The notes: generated from the letters alone by a model not told the origin. A DNA stretch of 64,000 nucleotides from Progne subis subis (GCA_022316685.1 JAKJHU010000067.1:1116001-1180000), one strand, 5' to 3'. Positions 38,824 to 48,933 are shown, counted from the stretch's first letter. Numbers and translations are program-made.

Positions 38824-40400
38824 TTAGAGAGGCCTAAAAGAACACTTTGGAGGGATTTGTTTTCATTAATTTCTTTTATTGCCAATGATCAATCTAATTT
38901 CTTTTCCTATTACAATACTTTCTTTAATATCTTAACAAGGATAACAAGGAAATCTTCACTGCAAGATTTAGTGATGAATTAGGCATAGAAAGGACAAATT
39001 AACTCATTTAGCATGTACTTTCACATATGGTCTGAATTCAGATTATTAAAAAAAAAATATACTCAAAAAATACTCTTAAAATATATTTTTAAAAGATAAA
39101 TTATTTTACTGGTTCATATAATGAATTAGTAATCCAGATTATTTTCAAATATCTTATCAGAATATTGCTTGCAATAGTGTCATAGTTGAATATATAGTTA
39201 GCTTTATCTATACATAAATAGTCCTCACTTCTGTTACCTGAGTAAGACAATTTCATCATTATATGAAAAAGAAAAAGAAAATTATGTTAAGATTCCTAAA
39301 TTAGTTACTAAAATTATAAAATACTTATTACAGTCTTCAGCTGAATGATTGAATATCAGTCAATTAAATATCAGCAAAGTGCTGATGCTAGGGAACTTCT
39401 TACCAAATGTTAAGCTCCGTGTCCCAATAATTGATATCCTAGATTTGCTTAATTAAATAATTCTATTTACAGAAAGTAACATAATTGCCATAATTATTTG
39501 TGGAATAAACTCAGAAAAGGGAAAAAATACCCCAAACCCCCAAAACTTAGGATCATTTCTGATAGCCAAAGAAAGATTTCTAATGGAAAGAAATTATTTG
39601 CCACAGGCAACAAATCATATTAATTATAGTCATCAATGACGGAAGTGTTTCTTTCTGTAAAACACAAGCACAGGTCTATGTGTGGCACATGCCCTTTTTT
39701 GACTCAAAAAAGTGACAAATCATTATATCATATTAGAGTAAGATTAAATAAGAGTAATTGCATACATTGATATGTTGTTATATGTTCTATGTCAAAAGTA
39801 TAGCACCTTAAAACTCAATTCTGCAAGTGCTTTAGTCATACAAGATAAAAAATTAAAATCTTCCAGCAGCATGAACTTTTTATGATACAAATATTACAGA
39901 ATATAATTCTCACCAAGTCTAAGAAAACTTAGTAGTTTTCTCATTCTTGTTTTTCTTGCTTAGACTGTTAAACCAGACACTTGCCACTTACCATACATTC
40001 ATGCAAAGGATGGGTATCTGGTCCTTGAAAGTCTCATGGCTAGAAAACTGAATTCAGTGGCTCAAACAGGTGGACCTAGGTATTGTTTCAGAGTTCTTAG
40101 GATATTTCATCTGACTCTCCACTTACCAGCTCAGGATTTGGTCCCCCAGCTGTTTTCATGCCTTCTAATTTTGATCTTAGACACCTGAGGACCTCTTACA
40201 ATCCAGCCAAAATTCATATTTAGCTTACTATATCAAGGCCAGTGAGTTGTTGTTGTTGTTTTGTTTGTTTGTTTGTTGGTTGGTTTTTTGGTTTTTTTTT
40301 CTTTCTTTCAAGGGGCAGCACCCACTATACCGTTTTCGTGGCTGCTTCATCCTGTGTGGGACACCTTCTTTCTTAACTTGATACAATTGCCTAAACGTGA
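37360..40400. other. AT-rich non-coding stretch, no recognised gene
   Basis: Nothing recognisable except homopolymers (poly-T near 37680-37695 and 38790-38816) and a short T/G tract at 40249-40302. Frames are short and AT-driven. Confidence 0.6.
38790..38816. repeat. Poly-T homopolymer, 27 nt
   Basis: A pure T run. No associated element recognised. Confidence 0.9.
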
Positions 40401-40405
40401 CCAAT

Positions 40406-40668
40406 TGTGCTGGTTTTGGCTAAGCTGCATTAATTTTTTGCTTTCCTGGAAGTGGCTGAACATCTGCATGCTGATAGGAACTAATGAATCAATTCCTTAT
40501 TTATGCTTGTTTGTCCACACAGCTTTTGCTTAACCTATTAAATTGTCTTCATCTCAGCTCACAAATTTCCTCACTTTTTACCTTTCCAATTCGATCCCCC
40601 ACCACACTGAGAGGAGAGAGTAAGTGTCTGTGTAAGTCTTAGTTGCTAGCTGGGGTTAAACACCACCA
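40406..40668 (+). mobile_element. Internally deleted ERVL-like LTR
   Basis: It begins TGTGCTGGTTTTGGCTAAG, the start of the same ERVL-like LTR family seen at 46609. After about 35 bp it jumps to the R/U5 half: 'TTTCCTGGAAGTGGCTGAAC', 'GCTTAACCTATTAAATTGTC', 'TTAGTTGCTAGCTGGGG'. The U3 body with the TATA region is missing, leaving 263 bp where the full copy has about 590. Flanks CCAAT (40401-40405) and CCACT (40669-40673) fit a 5-bp target-site duplication with one mismatch, so the deletion either preceded insertion or happened inside it. Confidence 0.7.
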
Positions 40669-40673
40669 CCACT

Positions 40674-41426
40674 GCATCTGAAATGATACAGGGTATTTGA
40701 GAAATTTGCACAAACCTGGAAATTATTCTCAAGACCTGAGGAAGATCATATGGAACAGTAAGAGAGGAAATTTGGGATATACCCCACAGATACTGAAGAT
40801 TTAATTTTATACAGGCTTATTAAATCCTAATTCTATAGCCTTTGTTTGATGGCAGTTATGTAGCTGGAGCTTTAATTCAGTTGCCTAAACACTGGATTCC
40901 AGTGTCATTTGAAGTACGTTCAGATAGTCCACATATTTTCAGTTGCTCCTCTAGAAAGGCAGAGTTATAGAGTTATCTCATAAATCAAATATTACATGTT
41001 AGTCTCAGAGATGTCTCAGATACCCTAGGGTGTGATCCATTGGGCACTTGGCTTGGAATTCCTTTAGAGAATAGCTACATTAAGGTTAGGTACTAAAAGC
41101 CTCTATTTCATATTGGACTTACATGTTTTATCATAAGTAATAATAATTAGAATCATGCTTGCTGTACGCAACTCCACTCCAACTAAAACATTACATGCTT
41201 TTTGTTTGTAACTCTTACCTATTCATATGGATATCAATATTAATACAGAATATTTATTTTAGGGATATTAGAAGCTGCTACTGTGAAATCCTTTAAATAA
41301 TTCCAACAAAATAAATATATGAAAATAAAAACATTTATCTTGTCAAGTATTTGTTAAATTATAGGAAATAACTTTCAAATATAAATTTTTAAAAAGCGTA
41401 ATTTTCTAAGTCTGATTATTTTATTG
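40674..41426. other. Non-coding spacer
   Basis: AT-rich sequence between two LTRs. Nothing recognised. Confidence 0.6.
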
Positions 41427-41432
41427 AGATAT

Positions 41433-41797
41433 TGTTGTAATGCATCAATTTGGTTTATATTTCATTGGATTTGTAAGGTTTTTTCTGTGTATCATGTGAT
41501 CTGTCCTTGTCCAGCAGTGCCCATTCCCCACACTGAGATGTAAACTAACCCTGTTCCCTCCCACTTCTCCCTGATTGGGTGGTGCCTCTGGGCCCTGCCT
41601 CTGGGCCCTGCCCCCTGGGGGAAAAAGCCACAGCAGGGGAGGGGCCAGGTCTCTCTGGCATCAGTGAGCCATCGGGAAAGGTCTCCAGCAAAGCAATCAG
41701 GACTTGAGAATAAAAGCTGTAAAATTACACCTGGTGCCGGAGAGAAGACTCTTACTTTTGCCATCGGCGGCCGTCTAGTCTCGTGGGGAAAAACTAC
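41433..41797 (+). mobile_element. Solo ERVK-like LTR, plus strand, split by a later provirus
   Basis: An LTR starting TGTTGTAATGC, with AATAAA at 41709-41714, running to AAAAACTAC at 41797. Its final A lies at 45136, on the far side of the provirus 41798-45129. Its own 6-bp flanks would be AGATAT (41427-41432) and ATATAT (45137-45142), one mismatch. It is the inverted counterpart of the two provirus LTRs. The solo LTR therefore predates the provirus, which integrated one base from its 3' end. Confidence 0.8.
41792..41797. repeat. Target-site duplication AACTAC, left copy
   Basis: AACTAC directly precedes the provirus and recurs at 45130-45135 directly after it. A 6-bp duplication is expected for ERVK-like (alpha/betaretroviral) integrases. 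The bases belong to the end of the older solo LTR. Confidence 0.85.
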
Positions 41798-42164
41798 TGT
41801 AGTATTGCCCACGAAATTGGACGGCCGCCGATGGCAAAAGTAAGAGTCTGGCTCTCTAGCACCAGGTGGGATATTACAGCTTTTATTCTCAAGTCCTGCT
41901 CTGCTTGCTGGAGACCTTTCCTGATGACTCGCCAATGCCAGAGAGACCTGGCCCCTCCCCTGCCGTGGCTTTTTCCCCCAGGGGGCAGGGTCCAGAGGCA
42001 GGGCCCAGAGGCACCGCCCAATCAGGGAGAAGTGGGAGGGGAACAGAGTTAGGTTACATTTCAGTGTGGGGGATAGGCACTGCTGGGCAAGGACAGATCA
42101 CATGATACACAGAAAAAACATTACAAATCCGATGAAATATAAGCCCAATTAATGCATTACAATA
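41798..42164 (-). repeat. 3' LTR of the provirus
   Basis: The plus strand reads TGTAGTATTG at the left and ATTACAATA at the right, where the terminal CA is mutated to TA. The polyadenylation signal AATAAA on the minus strand is at 41882-41887. The polypurine tract touches its right edge, which identifies it as the 3' LTR. Confidence 0.88.
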
Positions 42165-42178
42165 TTTCCCCTTTTCTT
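42165..42178 (-). promoter_or_regulatory. Polypurine tract of the provirus
   Basis: The minus strand reads AAGAAAAGGGGAAA immediately before the 3' LTR. In retroviruses such a tract primes plus-strand DNA synthesis. Its position exactly at the LTR boundary supports the orientation and the boundary. Confidence 0.85.
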
Positions 42179-42314
42179 ATTAAATTAAGAAGGAGGAAGG
42201 CTCAGTTCGTGGGAGATGCTCAGAGTTTGGATCTTGAGTACCTTTAAAGCTGCAAAAGAAAAATGACCTTTAGTGCAAACTGTTTAGAAAAACACTGTCA
42301 AGGAATAATGATAA

Positions 42315-44089
42315 TTAGAAGGAGAAGGTTTGGCGCTTTCTCCTCCTCCACGCAGCACTGGCCACTTGTGGGCCCTCTGCAGGTGGTTTTGCAGTTTTGG
42401 GGATCAAAGGTTTCACCCACCCAGCTGGCACCCACTTGAGTTCCGGGGGAGTGGACACATAGGCGTACCTACGACCCCAGGTGACCTGATCATGAGGACT
42501 TTTTGTTTCTCTGGTCACTGGATCCTTTACTATCATATCCGGTGACTTTTTCTGAAAGATAGAACTGGTTAAAGCAGGATTATTTAGTTTAACATTTACA
42601 TTTTCTAGTTTCTTTGAAAAATTCCCTTTAGACCTTTGAGACCTCCCGCCCCCACTGTCCCAAAAGTCCAGAAATGGCTTCTTTAAAGTGCATTGAGATG
42701 CCCAATGTCCAGCCTGATTGCACAGGAGACATGTTGTTCTTCTCTTGGGCGGTGGCCGTGGCACAGGAAGCACGGTGTCTGCAGCAGCTTTTTGCGGTGG
42801 CTTGACTCTGGAATTCTGGTTTTGATGAGCTTTTATGAAGGGAATCTTCCTGGCACACACCTGGAGCATGTCATGTAAAGTTGGAGCTGGTTCTATGGAC
42901 AGGCTGAGGGTAGCTGCCTTGCACTGTTCGTCTGCATCGGCCAGAGCCATCTCCTCCAGGACCTGTTCCTGGGTTCCCTTATACTTAACCTGTAACTCGA
43001 CAGCTCGGGTTAATCACTCCACAAATGTTACTAAAGGTTCTGATGGAAGCTGCTTTATTTTACTATAAGGTTGGAAAGACTTCTCAGACTGGGTTGCTAA
43101 TTGAATTAGCAGATTCTTATTACCAACAGCCGTTTCAGGATTTTGCCAAAGCTCCGGAAGTCAATCTTTTTGGAGGTCAAAGGGAACTGTAATATTTCTT
43201 GCTAAATGTGCTTTTAAACAGTTGCAACAGTATTCTCTTTCATATCCAAATTTGGCATGAGCTTTGCATAAATCCTGAATCGCTTGTTGGGGGAAGGGGT
43301 CCCAATTACTGTGGGCAGCACCCTCCCTTTTTGATTGTTGATATGTGAAAGGGGTGGCAGAAAAGCCGGGATCACTTCCTGCTTCTGGGTTTCCAGTTCC
43401 ACCCCCCTCCCCCCTCCAGGGCATGGGAACTGGGACTGTGGGCGGGGAAACCATGGGAACCAGGGGCAGGGAGGGGCTGGAGGCTTGAGTCACATAGGGA
43501 GGAGTCAGAGGGCGGAGGCTTGAGGGTAGGGGGCAGAGTCAGAGGAGAGGGCGGTGCCGGGGGCAGCACCGAAGGGAAGGAGGGGTCTGGGGAGAAGAAG
43601 GGATTGCGGGAAGGAGGGACAGACAAAGGGAGAGACTCCTCATGGCTCAGGAGCACATGGCTTCGGCCATTTTGGACAAAGGAATCCCCTCCATCTTGTG
43701 ACCCCCCCCCCACCTGGGGACCACTGAGATGGGGGGTTTGGGCACTCAGACTGCCTGTAAAGGTACAAGCTGGGGAAAATTCACAAAGAACTGGCCTTTT
43801 TTCCTTTTTATTTCGCTTTTGCAATGCAAACTTAATTTTTAAGCTATAAAAAGCAAGATTTGCATCTTCTTTATTGTTAGAGGAGCCAGATTCAACTATT
43901 TTTTTTTGTTATAGCCTCCCAAAATTTTGGGGAGCTTATTTGCTCTAATGATGAGTGTGGAAACTGAGAAAACAACCACACAGTTAATTTTTTCAGCTGT
44001 TTCTTTGAATAATGGGTCTCACCATCATCTAAGGTATATAAAATGTAATAATAGACTCTTTTGTGAGGAACAGACAGCCTAGCACCCAT
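42315..44089 (-). pseudogene. Provirus gag remnant fused to an integrase-like C-terminus
   Basis: This is a structural polyprotein remnant. The start ATG at 44089 gives Met-Gly, the N-myristoylation context of matrix, and the matrix-like frame (to about 43900) contains KKQLKKLTVWLFSQFP. A run of nine A (43899-43907) shifts the frame. A proline/serine-rich region follows (about 43824-43400), with another frame change near 43400-43500. The capsid frame has DPFPQQAIQDLCKAHAKFGY, then TGA at 43161-43163, then a region resembling the major homology region with a second TGA at 43014-43016. A nucleocapsid zinc knuckle of the C-X2-C-X4-H-X4-C type lies at 42690-42731 (residues 74-87 counted from Met at 42950). 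Only one knuckle is present. The frame then passes into TWGRRYAYVSTPPELKWVP (within 42402-42539), which resembles the C-terminal DNA-binding part of retroviral integrase. The gag reading is firm; the integrase reading is probable. Confidence 0.85.
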
Positions 44090-44746
44090 TTTTGGCTCAG
44101 ATTTTGAGTTTCTGTGTCCTCTTTATTGTGACTGAGAAACTGAAAGGAAAGAAAAAAAACTTGCTGAAGAGAAAAAAAAAAATCAAAAGGGGAAACAGTT
44201 TCCTTTTCCACTCCCCCAAGGCTGCCCAAAGAAGTGTGCTATTTAAAGTATTTTGAAGGTTTACTCTGAAAGCAAAACCTTCCCCGACAGAGGAAAAAAA
44301 CCTTTTCCCTGAGGAATCTCATCTCTAAAAGATTTTCCCTTAGAAAACCAAAAGTAATACTCACCAAAAATCTAGTGTTCCTTTCCTTTCTTTCCCAATC
44401 ACTCCTTTTGCCTGAGACTGACCCATTTTGGTGCAAAAAGAGCTTCCAGTCTCTGATCCTAGGGTCATATTTCCACGAACATGTGGTCACCTTCCCTGGA
44501 ACAACTTGCCATTCAGGAAGCTTCTTTGCAGCGCTCCGATGGGGTTTTTAAGTCCAAGGGAGAAAACTGCAGCCCTGGCCTGTAAAGTCCTGTGTTTTGG
44601 AGACTCCACAGCGAACGCCAAGCCTGACGGGTCTGTCTGTGTGTGGGTGGGCTACATTTCGTGACTCACATACCTGCGTGAGATCCCTTGGCCACGTGCT
44701 CCCTGAGTGATTCTTGCAGCTTTTTGGGAACATTTTGTGGCTTCAG
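44090..44746 (-). other. Provirus 5' leader
   Basis: This region lies between the primer binding site and the gag start on the minus strand, where retroviruses keep the packaging signal and major splice donor. I could not assign either by eye. Short open frames here are not supported as genes. Confidence 0.6.
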
Positions 44747-44765
44747 GCCCCACATTAATGCACCA
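44747..44765 (-). promoter_or_regulatory. Degenerate primer binding site
   Basis: On the minus strand, two bases after the 5' LTR ends in ACTACA, the sequence reads TGGTGCATTAATGTGGGGC. The TGG start and the GTGGGGC end fit a tRNA 3'-end complement of the lysine (1,2) type, with mutations and one extra base in the middle. The tRNA identity is tentative; the position is exactly as expected. Confidence 0.6.
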
Positions 44766-44767
44766 GT

Positions 44768-45129
44768 TGTAGTTTTCCCCATGAGATTAGACGGCCGCCG
44801 ATGGCAAAAGTAAGAGTCTGGCTCTCTAGCACAGGGTGGGATATTACAGGTTTTATTCTCAAGGCCTGCTCTGCTTTGCTGGAGACCTTTCCCAATGACT
44901 CGTGATGCCAGAGAGCCCCGGCCCCTCCCCCACCATGGCTTTTTCCCCCAGAGGCAGGGTCCAGAGGCAGGGCCCAGAGGCACCACCCAACAAGGGAGAA
45001 GCGGGAGGGGAACAGAGGTTACATCTCAGTGTGGGGGATGGGCACTGCTGGGCAAGGACAGATCACATGATACCTAGAAAAAACATTACAAATCCGATGA
45101 AATATAAACTCAATTAATGCATTACAACA
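44768..45129 (-). repeat. 5' LTR of the provirus
   Basis: The plus strand starts TGTAGTTTTCC and ends GCATTACAACA. The minus-strand AATAAA signal is at 44852-44857. It is alignable to 41798-42164 over its whole length and in the same orientation. Its upstream (right) edge is followed by the AACTAC duplication. Confidence 0.88.
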
Positions 45130-45135
45130 AACTAC
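45130..45135. repeat. Target-site duplication AACTAC, right copy
   Basis: Exact match to 41792-41797. The next base (45136) completes the ACTACA terminus of the older solo LTR. Confidence 0.85.
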
Positions 45136-45142
45136 AATATAT

Positions 45143-46549
45143 ATATTTTAATTTTCATTTAAAAAAAAATATTATTGTTCATCTTGCACAATTTTTTAAA
45201 AGGTCTGTGATTTACAGCTAGCAGATTTTAGATCACAGATACATTTCTTTATACTGTAACCATGAGGTCAATACCAAAAATATGATATGCCTTTGAAGCA
45301 GAATTAAGCAAAGTGTGAAAAGTACTTTCACAATGATAAGGCAATAGAAGTGGTGTTTAATTGTTAGTAAGAGGTACCTTTTCCCTTTATCTAAATTCAT
45401 GGCTGTGGACCAAGAACCTAGGTACGGCATGGAAGTATATAGATGTTATGTATGTAAAAGGGTACCATTGAGTTCTGCATTGTAGTTGTAGAGGCGTGGC
45501 ACAGAGATGTCTTTTAAGGATGTGTTTCAGATTCAGTGTGTATTTTGAATACATACTAAGCTGGGGGATAGAAAATTTAATTGGTATGCTGGGTGCATTG
45601 AAAATACCTGCTCACATTAGGCATATGCATTTTCTGAGCTACATCACTGTCTGCATCTTCAATGTATAGCACAAAACTTTGTTTAAATAGTAATCTTTCA
45701 AAAGCATTTTGGAATATGCCTCACAGAAAATCTTATACTTAGGTGTGGATTTTAATATCATAAACTACTTCACATAAAAAAAAAAATTAAATTACTTTTT
45801 TGATGTTCCTAAAATATTACCACTCACACAGATACTGTTTTGTTTAAACAGTGAGATAAAACAATATCTCAATTTTAGATTAAATATTGACCTTCAAAAT
45901 TGCTAATGAACCTTTTTTTATTATGCAGTCCCTGCATCACCTACTTTGTTCCTTGAAATTTATAAGATGCATGCTTTTGGAGGGCAGTAATATTTTGGAT
46001 AAGCCTGTGCTTTTGTGTGGAATGAGAGTAAAGCACAGAGATCTCAAGAGTGGTGGTTTCAGATATCAAAATTGTCACTTAAGAAGTGAAACTCATCAGA
46101 TCTATGTATTTTGCAGACTCAAGAGATTTTTCCCTATAACCCAAAACCCCTATTAGTCTATAATTATAGTAAATTATATGTGATGGTGTTGCCCTCCAAG
46201 ACTACTTCCTAATCCTTTATTTTTGAATCTGATTTACTGAAGATCCAGCTATAAAGATGTCAAAGGAGGAAGGTGTCACGGAACATTGGCTTCTACTCCA
46301 AAAAACTCTAGAATGACTTTGCACTATGATCTGGGATAGAGATCTTCTCCCCCTATAGGGTCTTCATTTCCTAATCTTTTAAGGAGCAACTTTTTAAGGT
46401 GCAAAAGTTCCCTAAACAGTCTATAAAGAGAAAGGAAGTTGCCAAGATTGCATCCTGACTGCCAATGAAGGATAGTAGTTTTCTCTTTCACTTTACAGGA
46501 AAACACAGAGCAAATATGAAAAATATCATAAACTTACATGCCAAGAGTG
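45143..46549. other. AT-rich non-coding stretch
   Basis: No gene or transposon recognised. The longest frame (89 codons, 45887-46156) shows no domain. Confidence 0.6.
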
Positions 46550-46551
46550 AA

Positions 46552-46608
46552 AACTCACACAATCATGGCACAACTGGGGATGGAAGGCACCCCTTGAGAT
46601 TGCCTGGT
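46552..46608 (-). mobile_element. CR1 3' end, minus strand, left part of an interrupted copy
   Basis: 'GGATGGAAGGCACCCCTTGAG' followed by ATTGCCTGGT is the reverse complement of the CR1 3' untranslated end. The CR1 text breaks at 46608 and resumes after the LTR at 47200 (CTAGTCCAAAACCCC). The two parts belong to one copy split by an LTR insertion. Confidence 0.75.
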
Positions 46609-47199
46609 TGCACTGGTTTCGGCTGGGGTAGAATTAATTGCCTTCCCAGTGTCTCATACATGGCTGTGTTTGGGATTTGTGTTGAGCACAGCATTGATAA
46701 TATAAAGATGCTTTCATTATTGCTGAGCAGGGCTTACACAGAGCCAAGGCCTTTTCTGCTTTTCATAATCCCACGCTGGCAAGGAAATCGGGGATGCACA
46801 GGAGATGGGAGGAAACACAGCTGGAACAGGTGACCCAAATGGACCAAAGGGATATTCCAGACCATATGACATCATGCTCATTATATAAAGCTGGGAAACA
46901 GATAAAGATGCAAGAAGGCAGAGTGATGGCATTTGTCTTCCAAAGGCACCATTACATGTGATGGGACCCTGTTCTTCTGGAGATGGCTGAACACATGCCT
47001 GCCCATGGGAAACAGTGAATTAATTCTTTGCTTTTCTTTGCTTGTGTGCATGGCTTTTGGTTTTCCTATTACCTGTCTTTATCTCATTCCATGAGTTTTC
47101 TTCCTCTTGTCCTCCTAATTCTCTCCCTGATCTTGCTGGTGAGGGAATAAGCCAGTGGCTGCATGGCACTTCATTGCTAGCTGAGGCGGATCCACAGCA
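46609..47199 (+). mobile_element. ERVL-like solo LTR, plus strand
   Basis: Begins TGCACTGGTTTCGGCTGGGG and ends GATCCACAGCA, 591 bp. Inside are ATTGCTGAGCAGGGCTTAC, AAAGGGATATTCCAGACC, a TATA box (TATATAAAG at 46882-46890) and CTGGAGATGGCTGAACAC, all in the order of a common avian ERVL-type LTR. Flanks CTGGT (46604-46608) and CTAGT (47200-47204) form a 5-bp target-site duplication with one change, as made by class III (ERVL) integrases. It sits inside a minus-strand CR1. No internal viral sequence is present. A 122-codon frame across it is incidental. Confidence 0.87.
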
Positions 47200-48045
47200 C
47201 TAGTCCAAAACCCCTATTTACTTGAGTTGGTTATTCATGGTACTTTGCAGTCACATTTTCAGTATCTTGCCAGGTGGAAACTCCGCAATTTCTCTGGGCA
47301 ACCTGTTCCAGCATGCAACCACTTGCACACTCAAAAATGCACACTCAAAAACATGTTTCCTTGTGCTCGTGTGAAAATTAATGTGTTTAAATTTGGGACC
47401 GTTGGCTCTTGTCCTGTCATTGGACATCACTGAAAAGAGTGTGTCTGTCTTCTTTATGCTTTTTCTATCAAGTATTAACGCACATGAAAAAATCTCACTG
47501 AGCCTTCACTTCTCCAAACTGAGTTCTACCTCACTTAGCATTTCCACCTATGAAAGATGCTCCAGACACTTATCATCTCCCTGTGGGTAACCATGACCTT
47601 TTCTGAACATGGTCATAATTCAATGTGTCCATTTCCCTCTTGTACAGTGGAACCTAAATTTGGACCCAATACTCTGGATAGGGCCTCTCCAGGAAAGAAA
47701 AAAGAGCAAGGATCATTTACCTGATGGCAACATTCCTCTTAATGCAGGAATGCTGATATTTGTGGCAGCAAGGGCATGTTCCTGGATCCTGGTAAACATA
47801 CAGTCCACAAGGAATTCCATATCCATCAATGTAAAGCTGCTTTTTAACTGATAAGTTACCCATCATGAGTTAGCACATGGGATTATTTCCACCAAGATGA
47901 AAATCTTCATCTTGTCCTTTTTTGAATTTTGTGAGATTCCTGTCTACACTGTTCTCCATCTTGATGAGATCCCTCTGAATTGCATCCCACCTACTTGGTG
48001 TATCAACAATTCCTCTGAGGTTTGTTTCATCTGTAAGTGTGGTGA
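47200..48045 (-). mobile_element. CR1 LINE, minus strand, right part of an interrupted copy
   Basis: In reverse-complement order: 'CTCTGGGCAACCTGTTCCAG', 'TCTTGTCCTGTCATTGGACA', 'GAAAGATGCTCCAGACAC', 'TACAGTGGAACCTAAATTTG', 'GGGCATGTTCCTGGATCCTGG', 'GATGAGATCCCTCTGAATTG', 'TTTCATCTGTAAG'. This covers the 3' untranslated region and the ORF2 C-terminal half. Many indels; no open frame. It ends abruptly at 48045, where a minus-strand LTR begins. The subfamily looks like that of the copy at 31.7 kb. Confidence 0.87.
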
Positions 48046-48310
48046 TGTGACCCTGGCTGACTGACAGGTCCCCACCAAGGTGCTCTATCATTCCCCCTCC
48101 TCAGCAGGACAGGGGAGAAAAATATGATGTAAAGCTCACTGGTTGAGATAAAGAGAGCGAAATCACTCTCTGATTACTGTCATGGGCAAAATTGACTTGA
48201 CCTGGGGAAACTAATTTAATTTACTGCCAATCAAATACAGAAACATTAATTAGAAATTAGAAGAAATCTAAAAACACCTTCTCCCTACTCCTCTCAGACT
48301 CAACATTTCC
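48046..48310 (-). mobile_element. ERVL-like LTR 3' fragment, minus strand
   Basis: Plus-strand text begins TGTGACCCTGGCTGACTGACAG, then 'CCCCACCAAGGTGCTCTATC', 'GGGCAAAATTGACTTGACC' and 'GGGGAAACTAATTTAATTTA'. This matches, as I remember it, the reverse complement of the U5 end of an avian ERVL-type LTR. The terminal part also aligns with the end of the LTR at 62637. The U3 side is missing or unrecognisable beyond about 48310. Confidence 0.6.
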
Positions 48311-48902
48311 TTGCAGAAAGTACATAATGCTTTTTCTCTGTTGTTCCTTCATTTATTCAGCTGTTATGTAGCTGGAATGATAATTAAAAATGTGCTCAAT
48401 AAGACAGCGTGAACTAAACTCATGTTTTTGTTTCTTGTTTCTTCATATGCTTTCTGACAGGCAAGCTTTCATTACCTAGTGTTGTCACTTAACCTTTCAG
48501 ATTGTTTTGTCTTGAACTGTTTTCCATAAAGTTAATGTTCTGTAATATCTTAGTTATCTTTCTGAAGACCATAAACATAAGTAGTGAACAAAGAAAGAAG
48601 CCCAAATATAACTCTGAAGAGAAAATTCCAAGTTATACATATAGGAAAGATGACAGATGACAACTTGATAATGGTCTTTATAAAATTCTCTCTCTGAAAA
48701 AAACCAAAAAAAATAGACCAGGAACTCAGTCATCTTGAACATCTAATTTAACCACTAATTTGAGAAGAAAAAAATATCTAAACAAAGTATGATTTTTGTT
48801 AGTATTTTTGGAAGAAAAAACAAACAAACAAAAAAGCTCCATCTAATCAGGGAGCACTAAATATCTGAAACCAAATGACAAACAAAACAAGTTTCCTTAA
48901 GG

Positions 48903-48933
<31 letters not shown>

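Larger units (their letters stand above)
41798..45129 (-). mobile_element. Deleted ERVK-like provirus, minus strand
   Basis: A 3.3-kb provirus on the minus strand. In viral order: 5' LTR (44768-45129), primer binding site (44747-44765), leader, broken gag (44089 to 42315), polypurine tract (42165-42178), 3' LTR (41798-42164). The two LTRs are alike along their length but differ at roughly one base in ten by eye, so the insertion is not recent. Between gag and the polypurine tract, protease, RT, RNase H, most of integrase and env are absent. The Gag architecture, 6-bp TSD and Lys-tRNA-like primer site suggest class II (ERVK-like). It can make no functional particles by itself. Confidence 0.88.

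Noticed and set aside
41492..42105. Frames of 75-147 codons over the head-to-head LTRs
   Set aside because: They lie within LTR sequence on both strands and mirror each other because the LTRs are inverted copies; not genes.
41433..42164. Inverted LTR pair as an autointegration product or unusual palindromic element
   Set aside because: The 6-bp AACTAC duplication and the completing A at 45136 fit two ordinary insertions better.
43335..43849. Plus-strand G-rich frames of 62-109 codons
   Set aside because: Antisense to the proline-rich part of the provirus gag.
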